Made by a program: the position numbers and the translations under genes. A DNA stretch of 64,000 nt from JAWKTV01 sp041398905 (lineage in GTDB: Bacteria > Planctomycetota > Planctomycetia > Planctomycetales > Planctomycetaceae), in NCBI GenBank assembly GCA_041398905.1, contig JAWKTV010000007.1, positions 243,432-307,431 on the forward strand. Direction: 5' to 3'. Within the stretch, counting starts at the first letter, position 1. Every line of letters begins with the position of its first letter. Below the pieces are notes generated by a model that worked only from the letters and a program-made list of their open reading frames with translations, was not told the origin of the DNA and ran no database searches. Positions 41,072-51,341 of the stretch are shown here, in pieces.

Positions 41072-44000
41072 GTGGAGCAGCAAACCAATAACCCCGATGC
41101 CATCTCCGAGGACATTCGTCAAAATGGTCGCTCCCCAGTGCGCACGAACTTACATCGCAGCCTGATCGCAGGCACCACCCTGATGGTCGTCCTGTTGGCG
41201 GTTGGTGCCGCGGTCAATTACCGAAATATTCAGGGGCTGAACGCGAACAGCGAACTCATAGCGCATACACTTGAAGTCGATCGCATTGCCGCTGATTTGC
41301 TGCGGCTCACGTCCGATGCCGTGGTCAGCCAGCGGGGCTACCTCCTAAGCGGTGACGCGAGTTTCCTCGATGTTTACCGCACGACGATCGCCGCCCTGCC
41401 GGAACGGCGCGAGGAGCTGCGACAGCTGACTCGCGACAATCCGCATCAGCAAGACCGTCTGAGTGAACTGGAATCGGGGTTGGATGAACTGGAACGCTCG
41501 CTCGAGTCGGGAATCACACTCCGAGAGCAGGGACTTGGTACCGCCGAAGCCATCGTCGCGGCCAAGTCCGTCCGAATCCGGCTCGATGAGATTCGCAAGA
41601 TCGTTGAATCCCTGCGTGGCGAGGAACGACTGCTTCTGGCCGCGCGGGAAACGCAGGCTCGCGACGCCTATCGTGGCGCACTCCTGGGGGGAGTCGTTTC
41701 ATTGTTGCTCGGACTGGCACTATTCGCCGGGCTGGTGGAGCTGGCGCGCCGAAACCTAGAAGCCAATCAAGTGTATCAATCACATCTGCATGCGGAACGT
41801 GAGCAACTGCAGGTCACGCTCAGCAGTATTGGCGACGCTGTGATCGCGACCGATGCATCCGCCCGAATTACTCAGCTCAACCGCGTCGCGGAGAAACTGA
41901 CCGGATGGTCGCACCAGGAAGCGCTCGGACAGCCTGTCCACACGGTGCTGAAAACTCGCGATGAGCAAACCCACAAGGAGCAATCCAATCTCGTCGAACG
42001 CGTGCTGGTGAGCGGACAGGGAGTGCACGATGCCGATGGCACGGAGCTGCTTACGGGCAACGACGAGTGGCGGACGATTTCCGGAAGCGCGGCCCCCATT
42101 CGATCGACTGACGGTGCATTACAAGGGGTCGTGCTGACGTTTCGCGACATCACCGAAGACCGGGCGGCTCGTCGCGCGGAGGCCGCCCGAACGCGTCTCG
42201 TCCAGCTGCGAGCCGACATTGGCCTGCTGATCTCGCGGACCGGAGAGACTCGCGACATCCTCCACCAGTGTGCGGCCGAGATCGCCCGGCAGTTGCCAGC
42301 GGATGCGGTCGGGATCTGGGAGTCCGTCTCCGAGGACGAACCGCTGGTCTTGGCGGCTGCGGCGGGTCCGGCGGCCGCGGCGGCACCCGCTACGCTTCCG
42401 GCTCGCGCGGGTGACGATCTACTTCGGCAGGTCGCCGCCACGCGCACAAGAACGGCATCCCTGCAGTTTCGGCCCCAAGTTCAGGGAGACGGTCGAGAGC
42501 GCCGGGTCGGATTCCCGCTCGTCATTGAAGATCGTCTGATTGGAGTCCTGATCGTCTCGATTCCGGAGACCGCGGATGCCTCCACGGAGGAAGAACTCGA
42601 ACCGCTGGCCGCGAAACTGACCCAATACATGGACCGGCGGCGGGTGGAGGAAGCGCGTCAGCAAAGCGAGCAAATGTTCCGCACGCTGGCGAATTCCATC
42701 CCGCAGCTCGCCTGGATGGCCCGGCCCGACGGGTACATCTTCTGGTACAACCAGCGGTGGTTCGATTTTACCGGCACCACGCTGGAGGAAATGCAGGGCT
42801 GGGGTTGGCAGTCGGTGCATGATCCCGGCGAACTGCCGACCGTACTCTCCACCATCAAACACTCTTTCGCCACCGGCGAGCCCTGGGAACATACGTTTCC
42901 ATTGCGGCGGCACGACGGTGTACTTCGCTGGCATCTCAGCCGCATGCTTCCGGTTCGTGACGATGCCGGGAGAATCGTGTTGTGGTTTGGGACGAACACG
43001 GACATCACCGAGCAACGGGAAGCAACGCAGGCCTTGCGAAGAAGCGAAGCATTCGCTCGCGGCGTGGTGAATAGCAGCCCCGACTGTCTCAAAGTTCTCG
43101 ATCTGGAGGGACGGCTGGTGTGGATGAATGAGGCCGGACGCCAGTTGATGCAGGTCTGCGATTTCGATTCTTTGAAGGGCTCGGATTGGTCTGAATTCTG
43201 GAATGACTCCGGAGTGCGGGACGATGTGCGACAAGCGCTGAGTAAGGCTCGGGGAGGCGAGAGTGGGAGATTCCAGGGGGCCTGTCCAACCCTGCAAGGC
43301 GAGCCGCGATGGTGGGATGTGGCCATTTCCCCGATCTCCGGTCCGGATGACCACACGGAACAACTGCTCGTCGTTTCACGTGACATTACCAAGCAACGCG
43401 AAGCGGAAGAGCAGATTCGCCGCTCCGAGGCCAATCTGAGGCGCGTGATTGACTCCATGTTCGCGTTCGTCGGCATCCTCTCCGCCGACGGAACGCTGAT
43501 CGAAGTCAACCGGGCGCCAGTGGAAGCAGCCGGGCTGACGCGAGAAGACGTGGTTGGACGCAAATTCTGGGACTGCCACTGGTGGACCTATGCACCAGAG
43601 GCTCAGGTCCGCTTGCGCGCGGCATTCGAGACTGCCCTCGCCGGAGATGTCGTTCGCTACGACACTCCAATCCGCGTCAGCGACGGCTCGATGATTACGA
43701 TCGATTTTCAGCTACAGCCCGTTTTCGATGACGAGGAGCTGTTGTTCCTGATCCCTTCCGGTGTGGACATTACCGATCGGAAGCGTGCCGAGGAGGAGTT
43801 ACTGGCATCGCAGGACTTTCTACGATCCGCGCTCGATGCACTGTCGAGTCACATCGCCGTCCTCGACGCGAACGGGACGATCATTACCGTCAATCAGGCC
43901 TGGCGGGACTTCGCGGTCGAGAATGGCTGGGACGCTGCCGGATTCGGTATCGGGCAAAACTATCTGTCGGCCTGTCAGTCGGCCACCGCCAGGGATGCCG

Positions 44001-45847
44001 ATGAGGCCGGAGAGGTCGAGAGCGGGATCATGACCGTCCTGCGGGGAGAAGCAGAAACCTATTCACTGGAGTACCCCTGTCACTCTCCGACCGAGTACCG
44101 CTGGTTCCAGATGCGAGTGAATCGCTTCAGCGGTCCAGGCCCCGCGCGAGCGGTCGTTTCTCATGAGAACATCACCAACCGGATGCTGTCCGAACAGGCC
44201 ACTCTGCGATGGTCGGAACAGCTCCAATCACTGGCGGAGATCAGCGTCAATCTGGCCGCGGCCTCCGAGGTCGATGCGGTCCTCGAGTCGGTGACGCAAC
44301 GTGCCTGCCAACTTGTCGAGGCTTACGAAGCGGAGACGCTGTGGACGTTCGACACCGACTGGTCCACGGCTCGGCGGCGCACCACGTGCGCGGAAGGTCA
44401 GCCGTTATGGCTGCAGGAAACGTGGAGTGAGTCCGATCCGATTCACACCGAAGTCCGCGGGACGAATCGTCCGCTGCGTCTGACAACGACGGAATGGTGT
44501 GAGCGGCATGCGGACCGAATGCTCGCGATTGATCTCGACCGGCACTGCGGCGGATGTCTGGCCGCTCCCCTCACCGATCGTGACGGCCGCAACATCGGAC
44601 TAATTCAAGTCTGCGGAAAACTGTCCGGAGAGTTCAACGACGACGACGAAGCGATTCTCGTTCAGCTCGCGCAGATGGCCTCCGTCGCGCTGGAGCGCGC
44701 ACGACTGTATGAAGAGATTCGCCTGGCTGATCTGAGGAAGGACGAGTTCCTGGCCCTCCTTGCTCACGAGTTGAGGAACCCCCTGTCAGCGTTGACGGCC
44801 GGTACGCAGCTGATCGTGTTGCACCCGGAGGACTCCCCACAGGTCGCTGAGACCGGGGACGTCATTCTGCGTCAGTGCTTTCAATTGAAGCAGCTTGTGG
44901 ACGACCTGCTGGATGTCTCTCGTATTTCGCGCGGCAAGATCAGCCTCGAGCGGCGGGCGGTCAGCCTGCGAAATGTCATTGGGAGCGCGGTCGAAACCGC
45001 CCGGCCCGTGATTCAATCCGCGGACCACCAGCTGTCGCTGCACCTCTGCGACAACGATCCCTACGTCGAAGGAGATGATGTGCGGCTGGCGCAGGTGATC
45101 TCCAACCTGCTCATCAACGCGGCCAAGTACACTCCTAGCGGCGGAGAGATTGTCCTGACCCTGGAACTGACGGAAGAGGCGGCGATGATCTCGGTTCGTG
45201 ACAATGGAATCGGAATCCCGGAAGACAAGCTCGAGAGCATCTTTGAGCTGTTCACACAGGTCGACACATCCCATTCACGATCACAAGGCGGATTGGGAAT
45301 TGGATTGACTCTGGCTCAGACTCTGGTGCAGTTGCACAACGGTCGCCTCCAGGTGTTCAGCGATGGGGAAGGGCAGGGGAGCACTTTCACGGTCGAACTA
45401 CCGCTGCTTGCCCGTTCCAAGATTCCCCAAACCGACGCCGACAAGTCTCGCGTGCCGGTGCAGGAACTTCCCTCGTACCGGATCCTGGCGGTGGACGACA
45501 ATCGATCCGCCGTTCATCTGCTCAGCCGGCTGCTGCAGACGCTCAATCAGGAAGTGCACACCGCTTCCGATGGAGAGGCGGCACTCGCCCGGATCTCCGA
45601 ATTCAATCCGGATGTGGTGATCTCGGATATTGCGATGCCGGGGCTGACCGGCTACGACCTGGCGAGAAGCATTCGCGAATTGCCGGGTGGTCGCAACATC
45701 ATCCTGGTAGCGCTCACAGGTTACGGCCAGGAAGCCGATCGAGAGGCCGCTGTGGAGGCCGGTTTCAACCTGCATCTCACCAAACCCGTGAGCATCGACC
45801 AGTTGATGGAGCTTCTCGGGGCACTGCCGACTCAATCAGGGAGATAG
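41072..45847 (+). CDS. CHASE3-PAS-GAF hybrid histidine kinase, 1591 residues
   Basis: Membrane-bound sensor, intact. TM1 is at about 30-50 (TTLMVVLLAVGAAVNY). The periplasmic CHASE3 domain spans 60-200 (DAVVSQRGYLLSGDASFLDV) and TM2 205-228. A PAS follows at 245-365 (GDAVIATDASARITQLNRVA), then GAF 376-523, PAS 530-646, 656-776, 783-906 and 910-1040, and GAF 1046-1213. HisKA is at 1218-1285 (ALLAHELRNPLSALTAG, phospho-His near 1231). HATPase (VRDNGIGIPEDKLESIFELF, GLGIGLTLAQTLVQLHNGRL) spans to about 1445. The receiver is at 1470-1585 (ILAVDDNRSAVHLLSRLL, VVISDIAMPGLTGYDLA). The first start shortly precedes TM1. Five PAS and two GAF domains suggest integration of several cytoplasmic signals. 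The partner regulator is not obvious. Confidence 0.93.
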   Translation: MEQQTNNPDAISEDIRQNGRSPVRTNLHRSLIAGTTLMVVLLAVGAAVNYRNIQGLNANSELIAHTLEVDRIAADLLRLTSDAVVSQRGYLLSGDASFLDVYRTTIAALPERREELRQLTRDNPHQQDRLSELESGLDELERSLESGITLREQGLGTAEAIVAAKSVRIRLDEIRKIVESLRGEERLLLAARETQARDAYRGALLGGVVSLLLGLALFAGLVELARRNLEANQVYQSHLHAEREQLQVTLSSIGDAVIATDASARITQLNRVAEKLTGWSHQEALGQPVHTVLKTRDEQTHKEQSNLVERVLVSGQGVHDADGTELLTGNDEWRTISGSAAPIRSTDGALQGVVLTFRDITEDRAARRAEAARTRLVQLRADIGLLISRTGETRDILHQCAAEIARQLPADAVGIWESVSEDEPLVLAAAAGPAAAAAPATLPARAGDDLLRQVAATRTRTASLQFRPQVQGDGRERRVGFPLVIEDRLIGVLIVSIPETADASTEEELEPLAAKLTQYMDRRRVEEARQQSEQMFRTLANSIPQLAWMARPDGYIFWYNQRWFDFTGTTLEEMQGWGWQSVHDPGELPTVLSTIKHSFATGEPWEHTFPLRRHDGVLRWHLSRMLPVRDDAGRIVLWFGTNTDITEQREATQALRRSEAFARGVVNSSPDCLKVLDLEGRLVWMNEAGRQLMQVCDFDSLKGSDWSEFWNDSGVRDDVRQALSKARGGESGRFQGACPTLQGEPRWWDVAISPISGPDDHTEQLLVVSRDITKQREAEEQIRRSEANLRRVIDSMFAFVGILSADGTLIEVNRAPVEAAGLTREDVVGRKFWDCHWWTYAPEAQVRLRAAFETALAGDVVRYDTPIRVSDGSMITIDFQLQPVFDDEELLFLIPSGVDITDRKRAEEELLASQDFLRSALDALSSHIAVLDANGTIITVNQAWRDFAVENGWDAAGFGIGQNYLSACQSATARDADEAGEVESGIMTVLRGEAETYSLEYPCHSPTEYRWFQMRVNRFSGPGPARAVVSHENITNRMLSEQATLRWSEQLQSLAEISVNLAAASEVDAVLESVTQRACQLVEAYEAETLWTFDTDWSTARRRTTCAEGQPLWLQETWSESDPIHTEVRGTNRPLRLTTTEWCERHADRMLAIDLDRHCGGCLAAPLTDRDGRNIGLIQVCGKLSGEFNDDDEAILVQLAQMASVALERARLYEEIRLADLRKDEFLALLAHELRNPLSALTAGTQLIVLHPEDSPQVAETGDVILRQCFQLKQLVDDLLDVSRISRGKISLERRAVSLRNVIGSAVETARPVIQSADHQLSLHLCDNDPYVEGDDVRLAQVISNLLINAAKYTPSGGEIVLTLELTEEAAMISVRDNGIGIPEDKLESIFELFTQVDTSHSRSQGGLGIGLTLAQTLVQLHNGRLQVFSDGEGQGSTFTVELPLLARSKIPQTDADKSRVPVQELPSYRILAVDDNRSAVHLLSRLLQTLNQEVHTASDGEAALARISEFNPDVVISDIAMPGLTGYDLARSIRELPGGRNIILVALTGYGQEADREAAVEAGFNLHLTKPVSIDQLMELLGALPTQSGR

Positions 45848-45901
45848 CAGACCGGAATCCCGTCTCCGGCAGTCGGAGTGCCGTGGCGTCCCGTTCGGTC
45901 G

Positions 45902-46264
45902 TCAAACAGCGACACAGCTGCTGTCCACTCCCGAGGACAAATACGCCTCAATGTCGGTAATGGTCTCGGCATATGGATCGACAGTGGGATGTTCGAGGAT
46001 CACTGTCTGTGTCGCCGCGGCGGCATCGGCATCGAACCGGAATTCAGCCAGAACCGCGGTGATGTTGTCAGTCCCGCCATCACCCTTCGCGCGGAGCACC
46101 AGGCGTCGTACACACTCGGGAAGTTTCGGTTCCTCCGCGAGGATGTTGCCGAGTTGACTGTCGGAACAGGTGTGCGTGAGGCCGTCGGTGCAGAGCAGCA
46201 GTCGGTCGCCGTGCTCAATCTGCATCCAGGAAAGATCCGGATCGACCTCATCGCCTGTGCATGC
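45902..46264 (-). pseudogene. PP2C-type phosphatase, C-terminal fragment
   Basis: The minus strand reads EVDPDLSWMQIEHGDRLLLC, TDGLTHTCSDSQLGNILAEE and GDGGTDNITAVLAEF, the C-terminal third of a PP2C Ser/Thr phosphatase, including the GGTDNIT metal-binding motif. The N-terminal two thirds with the first metal-binding Asp residues are absent upstream of about 46270. The fragment is therefore probably inactive. PP2C genes usually accompany Ser/Thr kinases in planctomycetes. Confidence 0.75.
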
Positions 46265-46620
46265 GCAGTTTCCACCGTCGCTGTCATGTGATGATTCACG
46301 TTGAGGAGTGTGGCGCTGAAACTACAAATGGAACCGGATACGGGCGGCGATGAACCAGAAGATCGATTCGACTTCGGTCACCAGCCCATCCTCGTTGACA
46401 CACCGACGACAATCTCAGCATGAATGCGTGCTGGCCGATCGTGCTGCCGAGATCAAAACTTGCCCCAGTACGGTGATCATGAGGCGAAAATGCGAGGCTT
46501 CGACACTCCAGGAGCAAAGCGGGCAATGCTCGCTGGATCGTCTGCCTGCGTGTGAAGAACCCGGAATTCCGTGAGTGCAGAATTCCGGGTCCCATCGTGC
46601 ACCAGGCACTCCGGGCGGCG

Positions 46621-47189
46621 ACTATCGATTCGCTGGGAGGGCCTGGGCTTCCGCGAGCAGTCGTTCCAGGCGTCACTTCGGCCTGCGCTTCGTTCACATC
46701 CTCCTGCTCCGCCGAGACCGATTCCTGGGCATCCTCGATCCCATCCTGATCGTTGTTCGCCTTAGCGGTGTCCAGCTTGGCTTCCGCCGCCGCGAGTTCG
46801 CCCTGCTCCTCGGCCAGCGTTTCGCGTGCGGCCTTCAGATCTTCCGTGTAGTCTTCCACGTTCTCGCGGGCATTCTCAGCGGCCTCACGCCTGGTTTCGG
46901 CCAGTTCCTGCTCGGCCTCAGCCACTTCTTCGCTCGCTTCCTTACGCTCCTCCGCCACTTCCTCACGAGCTTCGCGATCGGCTTCCTGAATTTCCTCAAA
47001 CGGAACCTTGCGAGCCTCGTGCATCTCCTGACGGGCCTCCGCCTCGGCCTGCGCGATCTCCTGACGTCCCTCCTGCCGAGCTTCCTGAACGTTCTGTTCC
47101 GCCTGCCGGACGTCCTCCACACCAGTTTCGCAACCGGAGACGCAAAGCCCCAAAGCCAAACCCATCGATGCCAGTTTCCAAGTTTTCAT
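46621..47189 (-). CDS. Coiled-coil lipoprotein
   Basis: It starts MKTWKLASMGLALGLCVSGC, a lipoprotein signal with Cys 20, then about 160 residues of Glu/Ala/Arg-rich heptads (AEAEARQEMHEARK, EVAEAEQELAETRREAAENA). The open frame continues to 46296, but the sequence after about 46660 loses coiled-coil character. A one-base shift gives RLERLLAEAQALPANR and a stop at about 46621, which I take as the true end. It probably lies at the periplasmic face of a membrane; function unknown. Confidence 0.7.
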
Positions 47190-47548
47190 CGCAATCTCCT
47201 AGTTTGCGGCAGGCCGCACGTGACCATCGGACACGACACGGACTACCCAGGAATTTCTGGCCGAGATCGCAAGGGCGATACTCGGCTAATTCAGTCTGAA
47301 CTACGTCTGGGAGCACGATTGCACTTGTCGTTCCAATTCCTCCGTGATTGCGAATAGCGGATGGAATTCGCCCCGGTGAGCCATTCCTCCGGCGGAGCTA
47401 CCCGAATCAGGCTGTCAGTTCGGGTATCACGGTGATTGGTGCGCGACCAGCGGGAGGAAGGGGATCCTGCTGGTCAAACCCGCGAGCGATTGTCCATGAC
47501 TTCGACCATCGGTTTGGTTCGCGAAGAACTCGATGGTCGGCGGACGTT
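47190..47548. other. No gene seen
   Basis: Intergenic between the lipoprotein and YihY genes. It holds the lipoprotein gene's upstream region. No coherent frame. Confidence 0.5.
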
Positions 47549-48454
47549 TCAACTTGCATCCTGGGGTGACGGCCCGGCAATCGGGTCGCCTCGCTTCGGT
47601 GGTTGGTGGCTGGCGCTGGCGACTTGCACAAACTCCGCACCAAGGAAGATGACCGTCACCGAGTAATAGCACCACAGCAGAATCGCGATGAACGAGCCGA
47701 CGATCCCGTAGGCTGCTGTACTTGGTGCCGATGAGGAAGGCGGCCAGGAGATGTCTCCCGATTTCCCAGAGGACCGCCGCCAGTACTCCGCCCCGGACCG
47801 CGTCCGCCACGGCGGATTGGTCTTGGGCAGCCAGCGGTAGATGGCGGTCAACAAGAGTGTGTTAAACGCAAATGCGGTCGATACCTGCAGTATTCTCCAC
47901 CACATCTCGGGCGTCGAAACGATCGTCCGTCATCGACCGAACAGCGGTGATTGCCACTCCCACCGCGAATGCGGCGATGAGGAAAAGCCGATCGAGAACA
48001 GCATCAAGAAGGCGGTTCCCCGCTGAATCAGCAGTTGTTTGATGGTCGCGAGCCAACCGGCATGCTCCACCCTTTTCACGCCCCAAATCCGGTCAAACGC
48101 CCGTTCAAACTGACCGAATGCCGCGACAGCCGTCATCAGTACGGCCAGGAATCCCAAGGGGCCATTCGTGGCCGAGCGGTCCTGCACCTGAGTCAGCATC
48201 TGCTGAACCTGCAATTCCAAGGTCGGAGAGAGGTGATCGCGCACAGCCTGGAACAGCTGCTCTTCGGCCGTCTGGCCGGTCGCCGTGTATCTGAGAAACC
48301 ACCCGAGTCCGGCGAGGAGCACAAGCAATAGGGGGAACAGTGACAGTCCGACGTAGTACGAGACGGCAGCCGCCATCATTGGCCCATCGTCCCGCTGGTA
48401 ACGATCCCAGGCAGCACGGACTTGCTGCAACCGCATCCACGCCCAGTTCGACAT
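47549..48454 (-). CDS. YihY/UPF0761 membrane protein, frameshifted
   Basis: It starts MSNWAWMRLQQVRAAWDRYQ at 48454. The family signature DDGPMMAAAVSYYVGLSLFP lies in the first membrane segment, and AAFGQFERAFDRIWGVKRVE follows. After indels near 48000 and 47900 come further membrane segments (FLIAAFAVGVAITAV, FAFNTLLLTAIYRWLPKTNP) and after another GIVGSFIAILLWCYYSVTVI FLGAEFV. Formerly misnamed RNase BN; now considered an inner-membrane protein of unclear, possibly transport, role. It begins 7 bp after the AI-2E-type gene and is co-transcribed with it. Confidence 0.85.
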
Positions 48455-48461
48455 GCCCTGC

Positions 48462-49871
48462 TCACCGCCCTTCCAATAATGCTCCAATGGAAGCCGTCTT
48501 CTCGAATTGATCGCAGATCAGCCTGAAGACGATCAGCATCGGCACACCAATGAGCGCTCCACCAACTCCCCACAACCAGCCCCACACGATTAGCGACAGC
48601 AGCACCGCCACCGAGTTCAGGCTGACCTGTCGTCCGATCAGCGCAGGCGTAATGAAATTTCCTTCAATGACAGTTACACCCAAGTACAACAGTGGAGCCA
48701 AGGCGGCAAACGCCAACGAATCGAAACTGAACACCGCCACCAGGAACATGATGACGACGCCGGCCATTGCGCCAATGAAGGGAATGAAGTTCAATGCCGT
48801 TGCCATGACACCCCACAGCAGTGGATTGGGAACACCCAGCAGCCACATCAATGTCGCGATCACGATCCCCAGGCAGATATTGATGATGGTGACCGTCAGC
48901 AGGTAAGTCGAGATTCCCCGTTCGATATTGCCGATCAGCCGCACAGTCTGCTTCTTGTCGGTGAAGCGTGGGATCACGCCGAGCACGTTGTTGAGGATGA
49001 CATCCCCTTCGACGAGCAGGAAGAATCCCAGCGCGAACACGATGAGGAGAGTGCCGACGAAATTGCCGGCCGAATTGAGAACCTGAAGGTTGGCCATCAA
49101 TTGCGGTTGGCGAACTTCCACTGCGATCGGTTGACCCGATCTTTCGTTCAGCGATTCGCTCTCTGACGAACCTTCACCCGATAGCTGATCCTTGAGTTTG
49201 TCGAGAAAGGAAGGATCGGGGTGGGACGCAACGTCCGGGGTCTCACCCTCGCCGGTCGCCAAGTCCTGCAGGCGATCCGTCATGGATGTCCACTCCTTCA
49301 ACCGATCTCGGACCCCTGAGAGCTTCTTCCCGACGACCTGCATCCGCGCAGGCGCCTCGTCGATCCACAGCTGCGCGGGGCCGACCAGACTGGTGATCGC
49401 GCTCGCCGTACTCGCCAGTATCAATACCACGATGCCCAGGCTGCTAAGTAGTGGCGGAACGCCCCGCCGCTCGGCGGTCCGCACGAGCGGGCGGAGCGTG
49501 AGGAAGAAGAGTAGAGACAGAATGATCGGAAACAGGATCGCCTTTGCGAACGCCATTGTGGCGAGCACGGCGAGGGTCGCGATGACCGTGAGCGACACCG
49601 ATTGCTGCTGATGATGGCGGCGCTCGCTCCACTGCGGGGCCTTTTCCGGATTGTCATCCTGTCCTGCTGGAGTCACGCCCGCTGATGAATTGCTCGCGGA
49701 CTCGGGAGGAGTAAGCGGAACGATTTCGCCGGGCGTCACCGCTGGCGACGTTTCGACGCCGACAGTCCTCAGTTCCTCGCCACGATGGCTCGACGAAGAC
49801 TCGGGCGAACATGCCGAGTCGCTTGCGGGCGGTATCGTTCCTGTTCGTTCATTGCCAGTCACGACAGACAT
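48462..49871 (-). CDS. AI-2E family transporter (PerM-like)
   Basis: 469 residues from ATG 49871, preceded by GGAGG at 9 bp. An N-terminal Ser/Pro-rich cytoplasmic tail of about 100 residues precedes the membrane core (VIATLAVLATMAFAKAILFP, LSLLFFLTLRPLVRTAERRG). A large soluble loop contains GLN-rich VEVRQPQLM, and the C-terminal helices carry LGVPNPLLWGVMATALNFIP, FIGAMAGVVIMFLVAVFSFD and VIEGNFITPALIGRQVSLN. This last region is the conserved AI-2E signature. The family exports autoinducer or ions; the substrate here is unknown. Upstream frame to 49937 is open but lacks a ribosome site. Confidence 0.9.
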   Translation of the reverse strand: MSVVTGNERTGTIPPASDSACSPESSSSHRGEELRTVGVETSPAVTPGEIVPLTPPESASNSSAGVTPAGQDDNPEKAPQWSERRHHQQQSVSLTVIATLAVLATMAFAKAILFPIILSLLFFLTLRPLVRTAERRGVPPLLSSLGIVVLILASTASAITSLVGPAQLWIDEAPARMQVVGKKLSGVRDRLKEWTSMTDRLQDLATGEGETPDVASHPDPSFLDKLKDQLSGEGSSESESLNERSGQPIAVEVRQPQLMANLQVLNSAGNFVGTLLIVFALGFFLLVEGDVILNNVLGVIPRFTDKKQTVRLIGNIERGISTYLLTVTIINICLGIVIATLMWLLGVPNPLLWGVMATALNFIPFIGAMAGVVIMFLVAVFSFDSLAFAALAPLLYLGVTVIEGNFITPALIGRQVSLNSVAVLLSLIVWGWLWGVGGALIGVPMLIVFRLICDQFEKTASIGALLEGR

Positions 49872-49992
49872 CACAGTAATCCTCCGCCGCAGCTCACGAC
49901 AAAAACCAAAGGGAGCCGGAGACCCGATCCGCGACAAGGTGCGTCAGTCAACGCGATGTCGCACGCTTCCGAACCCGACATCGCGGCTTTCG

Positions 49993-50181
49993 TTACCACG
50001 GCTTCAGTTTCCATCCCAGCACGAATCCGATGCCGAAGCACCACAGCGCGAAGACATCCGGCTTCTCCCGGGCGTAAGTCTTCGCATATTCGACGAGGTC
50101 TTGAGCCGGATGCAGTTGATCCATTCGGCCGGAGGCCAACGATGGTTCCTGTCGCGGCTTGGTTTCAAATGCAGAGTTCAT
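49993..50181 (-). CDS. Small membrane-anchored protein
   Basis: 62 residues from ATG 50181 ending in a membrane segment (ALWCFGIGFVLGWKLKPW). The N-terminus is polar (LVEYAKTYAREKPD). It resembles the anchors of the neighbouring small proteins and sits 53 bp after the YqjE-like gene. Function unknown. Confidence 0.6.
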   Translation of the reverse strand: MNSAFETKPRQEPSLASGRMDQLHPAQDLVEYAKTYAREKPDVFALWCFGIGFVLGWKLKPW

Positions 50182-50234
50182 ATCAGTACTCTTGGTGTTG
50201 AGTGTGAGGAACTGGAATACAAAGACCCGAGCAA

Positions 50235-50717
50235 TCAGTTGCGACGGTGGTCGAAGTCGCCCGAGTGTTGACCAGCGGCATCGCTACGCTCTTCGCTCGT
50301 GAGCATCGACTTCAACCACGCAAGATTCTCACTGAATTCGTTGCGGGACCGGGTGAGTGTCGCCATCGAGGTCGTCAATACCCGAAGGCCAATCCAACCG
50401 ATGAGCGACGCCGTCAAAATCACTCCACCCGCGAGCCCGAGGTGCGTGTACGCCAATGACCAGCCGTATGCCGTCGATACCGCCTCCGCCGCTCCGAGGA
50501 ACAGGACCGGCAAGGTGGCGAGCGCGACAACCGGCGATATCCCAAGCAGGATGGCGGCCCGGATCAGTCGTGACTTTCCCTCTCGCAAATCAACCTGCAG
50601 CAACTGCCATTGCAGTTCCAGCAGTGAAATCAAGTCGCTGACGAAGTCGCGAACGCCGCCCGTCAATGATTGGGGCTTACGATTCGTCGGTTGTTCTAAC
50701 GGCGTTTGAGGACGCAT
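50235..50717 (-). CDS. YqjE-like phage-holin-superfamily protein (DUF1469)
   Basis: 160 residues from ATG 50717. Amphipathic N-terminus (GGVRDFVSDLISLLELQWQL), then two membrane hairpin helices (LIRAAILLGISPVVALATLP, LAYTHLGLAGGVILTASLIG) and a charged tail. This matches YqjE/putative actinobacterial holin-X. Homologues occur with small DUF883/YqjD-like proteins, as here. The start lies within the end of the upstream gene (22-bp overlap). Confidence 0.75.
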   Translation of the reverse strand: MRPQTPLEQPTNRKPQSLTGGVRDFVSDLISLLELQWQLLQVDLREGKSRLIRAAILLGISPVVALATLPVLFLGAAEAVSTAYGWSLAYTHLGLAGGVILTASLIGWIGLRVLTTSMATLTRSRNEFSENLAWLKSMLTSEERSDAAGQHSGDFDHRRN

Positions 50718-50890
50718 CCGATGGTGACTCCAAGCAGGATTCCGACCGTCAGACACGCGGCCGGGTAGCGGCCGATGGTGTCCGAGAGACGTTGACTCCA
50801 AGACGGCTTCGGCCGTGTGCCCGTCTCGAGCCAACGAGGGCGGGCGGGCATCGTTGGGACAGTGACTTTCCCGTTCGTTGCCTGAATCAT
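50696..50890 (-). CDS. Small membrane protein
   Basis: 64 residues (WSQRLSDTIGRYPAACLTVG, then ILLGVTIGCVLKRR) with one C-terminal membrane helix and a basic end, like the C-terminus of YqjD/DUF883 proteins. The start overlaps the preceding gene's stop as ATGA, and its own end overlaps the next gene. Confidence 0.65.
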   Translation of the reverse strand: MIQATNGKVTVPTMPARPRWLETGTRPKPSWSQRLSDTIGRYPAACLTVGILLGVTIGCVLKRR

Positions 50891-51336
50891 GTCGCTTCCA
50901 CCCCCGTCAATGTTTGCGGTTCGGAGCTCGCGGCTGTCGACTGTCCCACGATCTTCCCGAACTGCTGGCTGGCGTAGGCGACCCCCGCTCGGAACAACAT
51001 GTTGCCCATCATCGAGACGGCAGTGTCAACGAAGCCAGGCTGACGCTGTGCCACCGTTTGCGGCTGCACAGTCAACTGGTGTTTCTTCGCCAGCTTGATC
51101 AGTTCATCCGCACTCGGCTGAATGACCCTTGGCCGCTTGGGGATGACCCAGTAGCCAAGCAGCGCGGCGACGGCCGTGGCGGTCCAGGGATGCTCGGCGA
51201 CGTACCTCCGCCAATCGACGGCGCGCCTGGCTCCGATCACGATTCGCTCGACGTCGCCCGGAAGCTGCCGACGGATGCTCGCCATGCGACGACGCAACTC
51301 ATCAGCATTCGCGGGGTCTTGAGGAGTTGGCGACAT
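50887..51336 (-). CDS. Hypothetical protein with central hydrophobic segment
   Basis: 149 residues. The N-terminus LRRRMASIRRQLPGDVERIV is helical; the central YVAEHPWTATAVAALLGYWV is YqjD-like; the C-terminal half ends FVDTAVSMMGNMLFRAGVAY ASQQFGKIVG. It appears to be part of the same small membrane-protein operon (5 bp after the upstream gene). Confidence 0.65.
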   Translation of the reverse strand: MSPTPQDPANADELRRRMASIRRQLPGDVERIVIGARRAVDWRRYVAEHPWTATAVAALLGYWVIPKRPRVIQPSADELIKLAKKHQLTVQPQTVAQRQPGFVDTAVSMMGNMLFRAGVAYASQQFGKIVGQSTAASSEPQTLTGVEAT

Positions 51337-51341
51337 GGGAT

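Noticed and set aside
46296..46620. C-terminal extension of the coiled-coil lipoprotein
   Set aside because: The extension lacks the coiled-coil composition, while a one-base shift gives a coherent ending and stop at about 46621.
46575..47357. 260-residue plus-strand frame rich in Leu and Phe
   Set aside because: It is the mirror image of the Glu/Ala-rich lipoprotein codons on the other strand.
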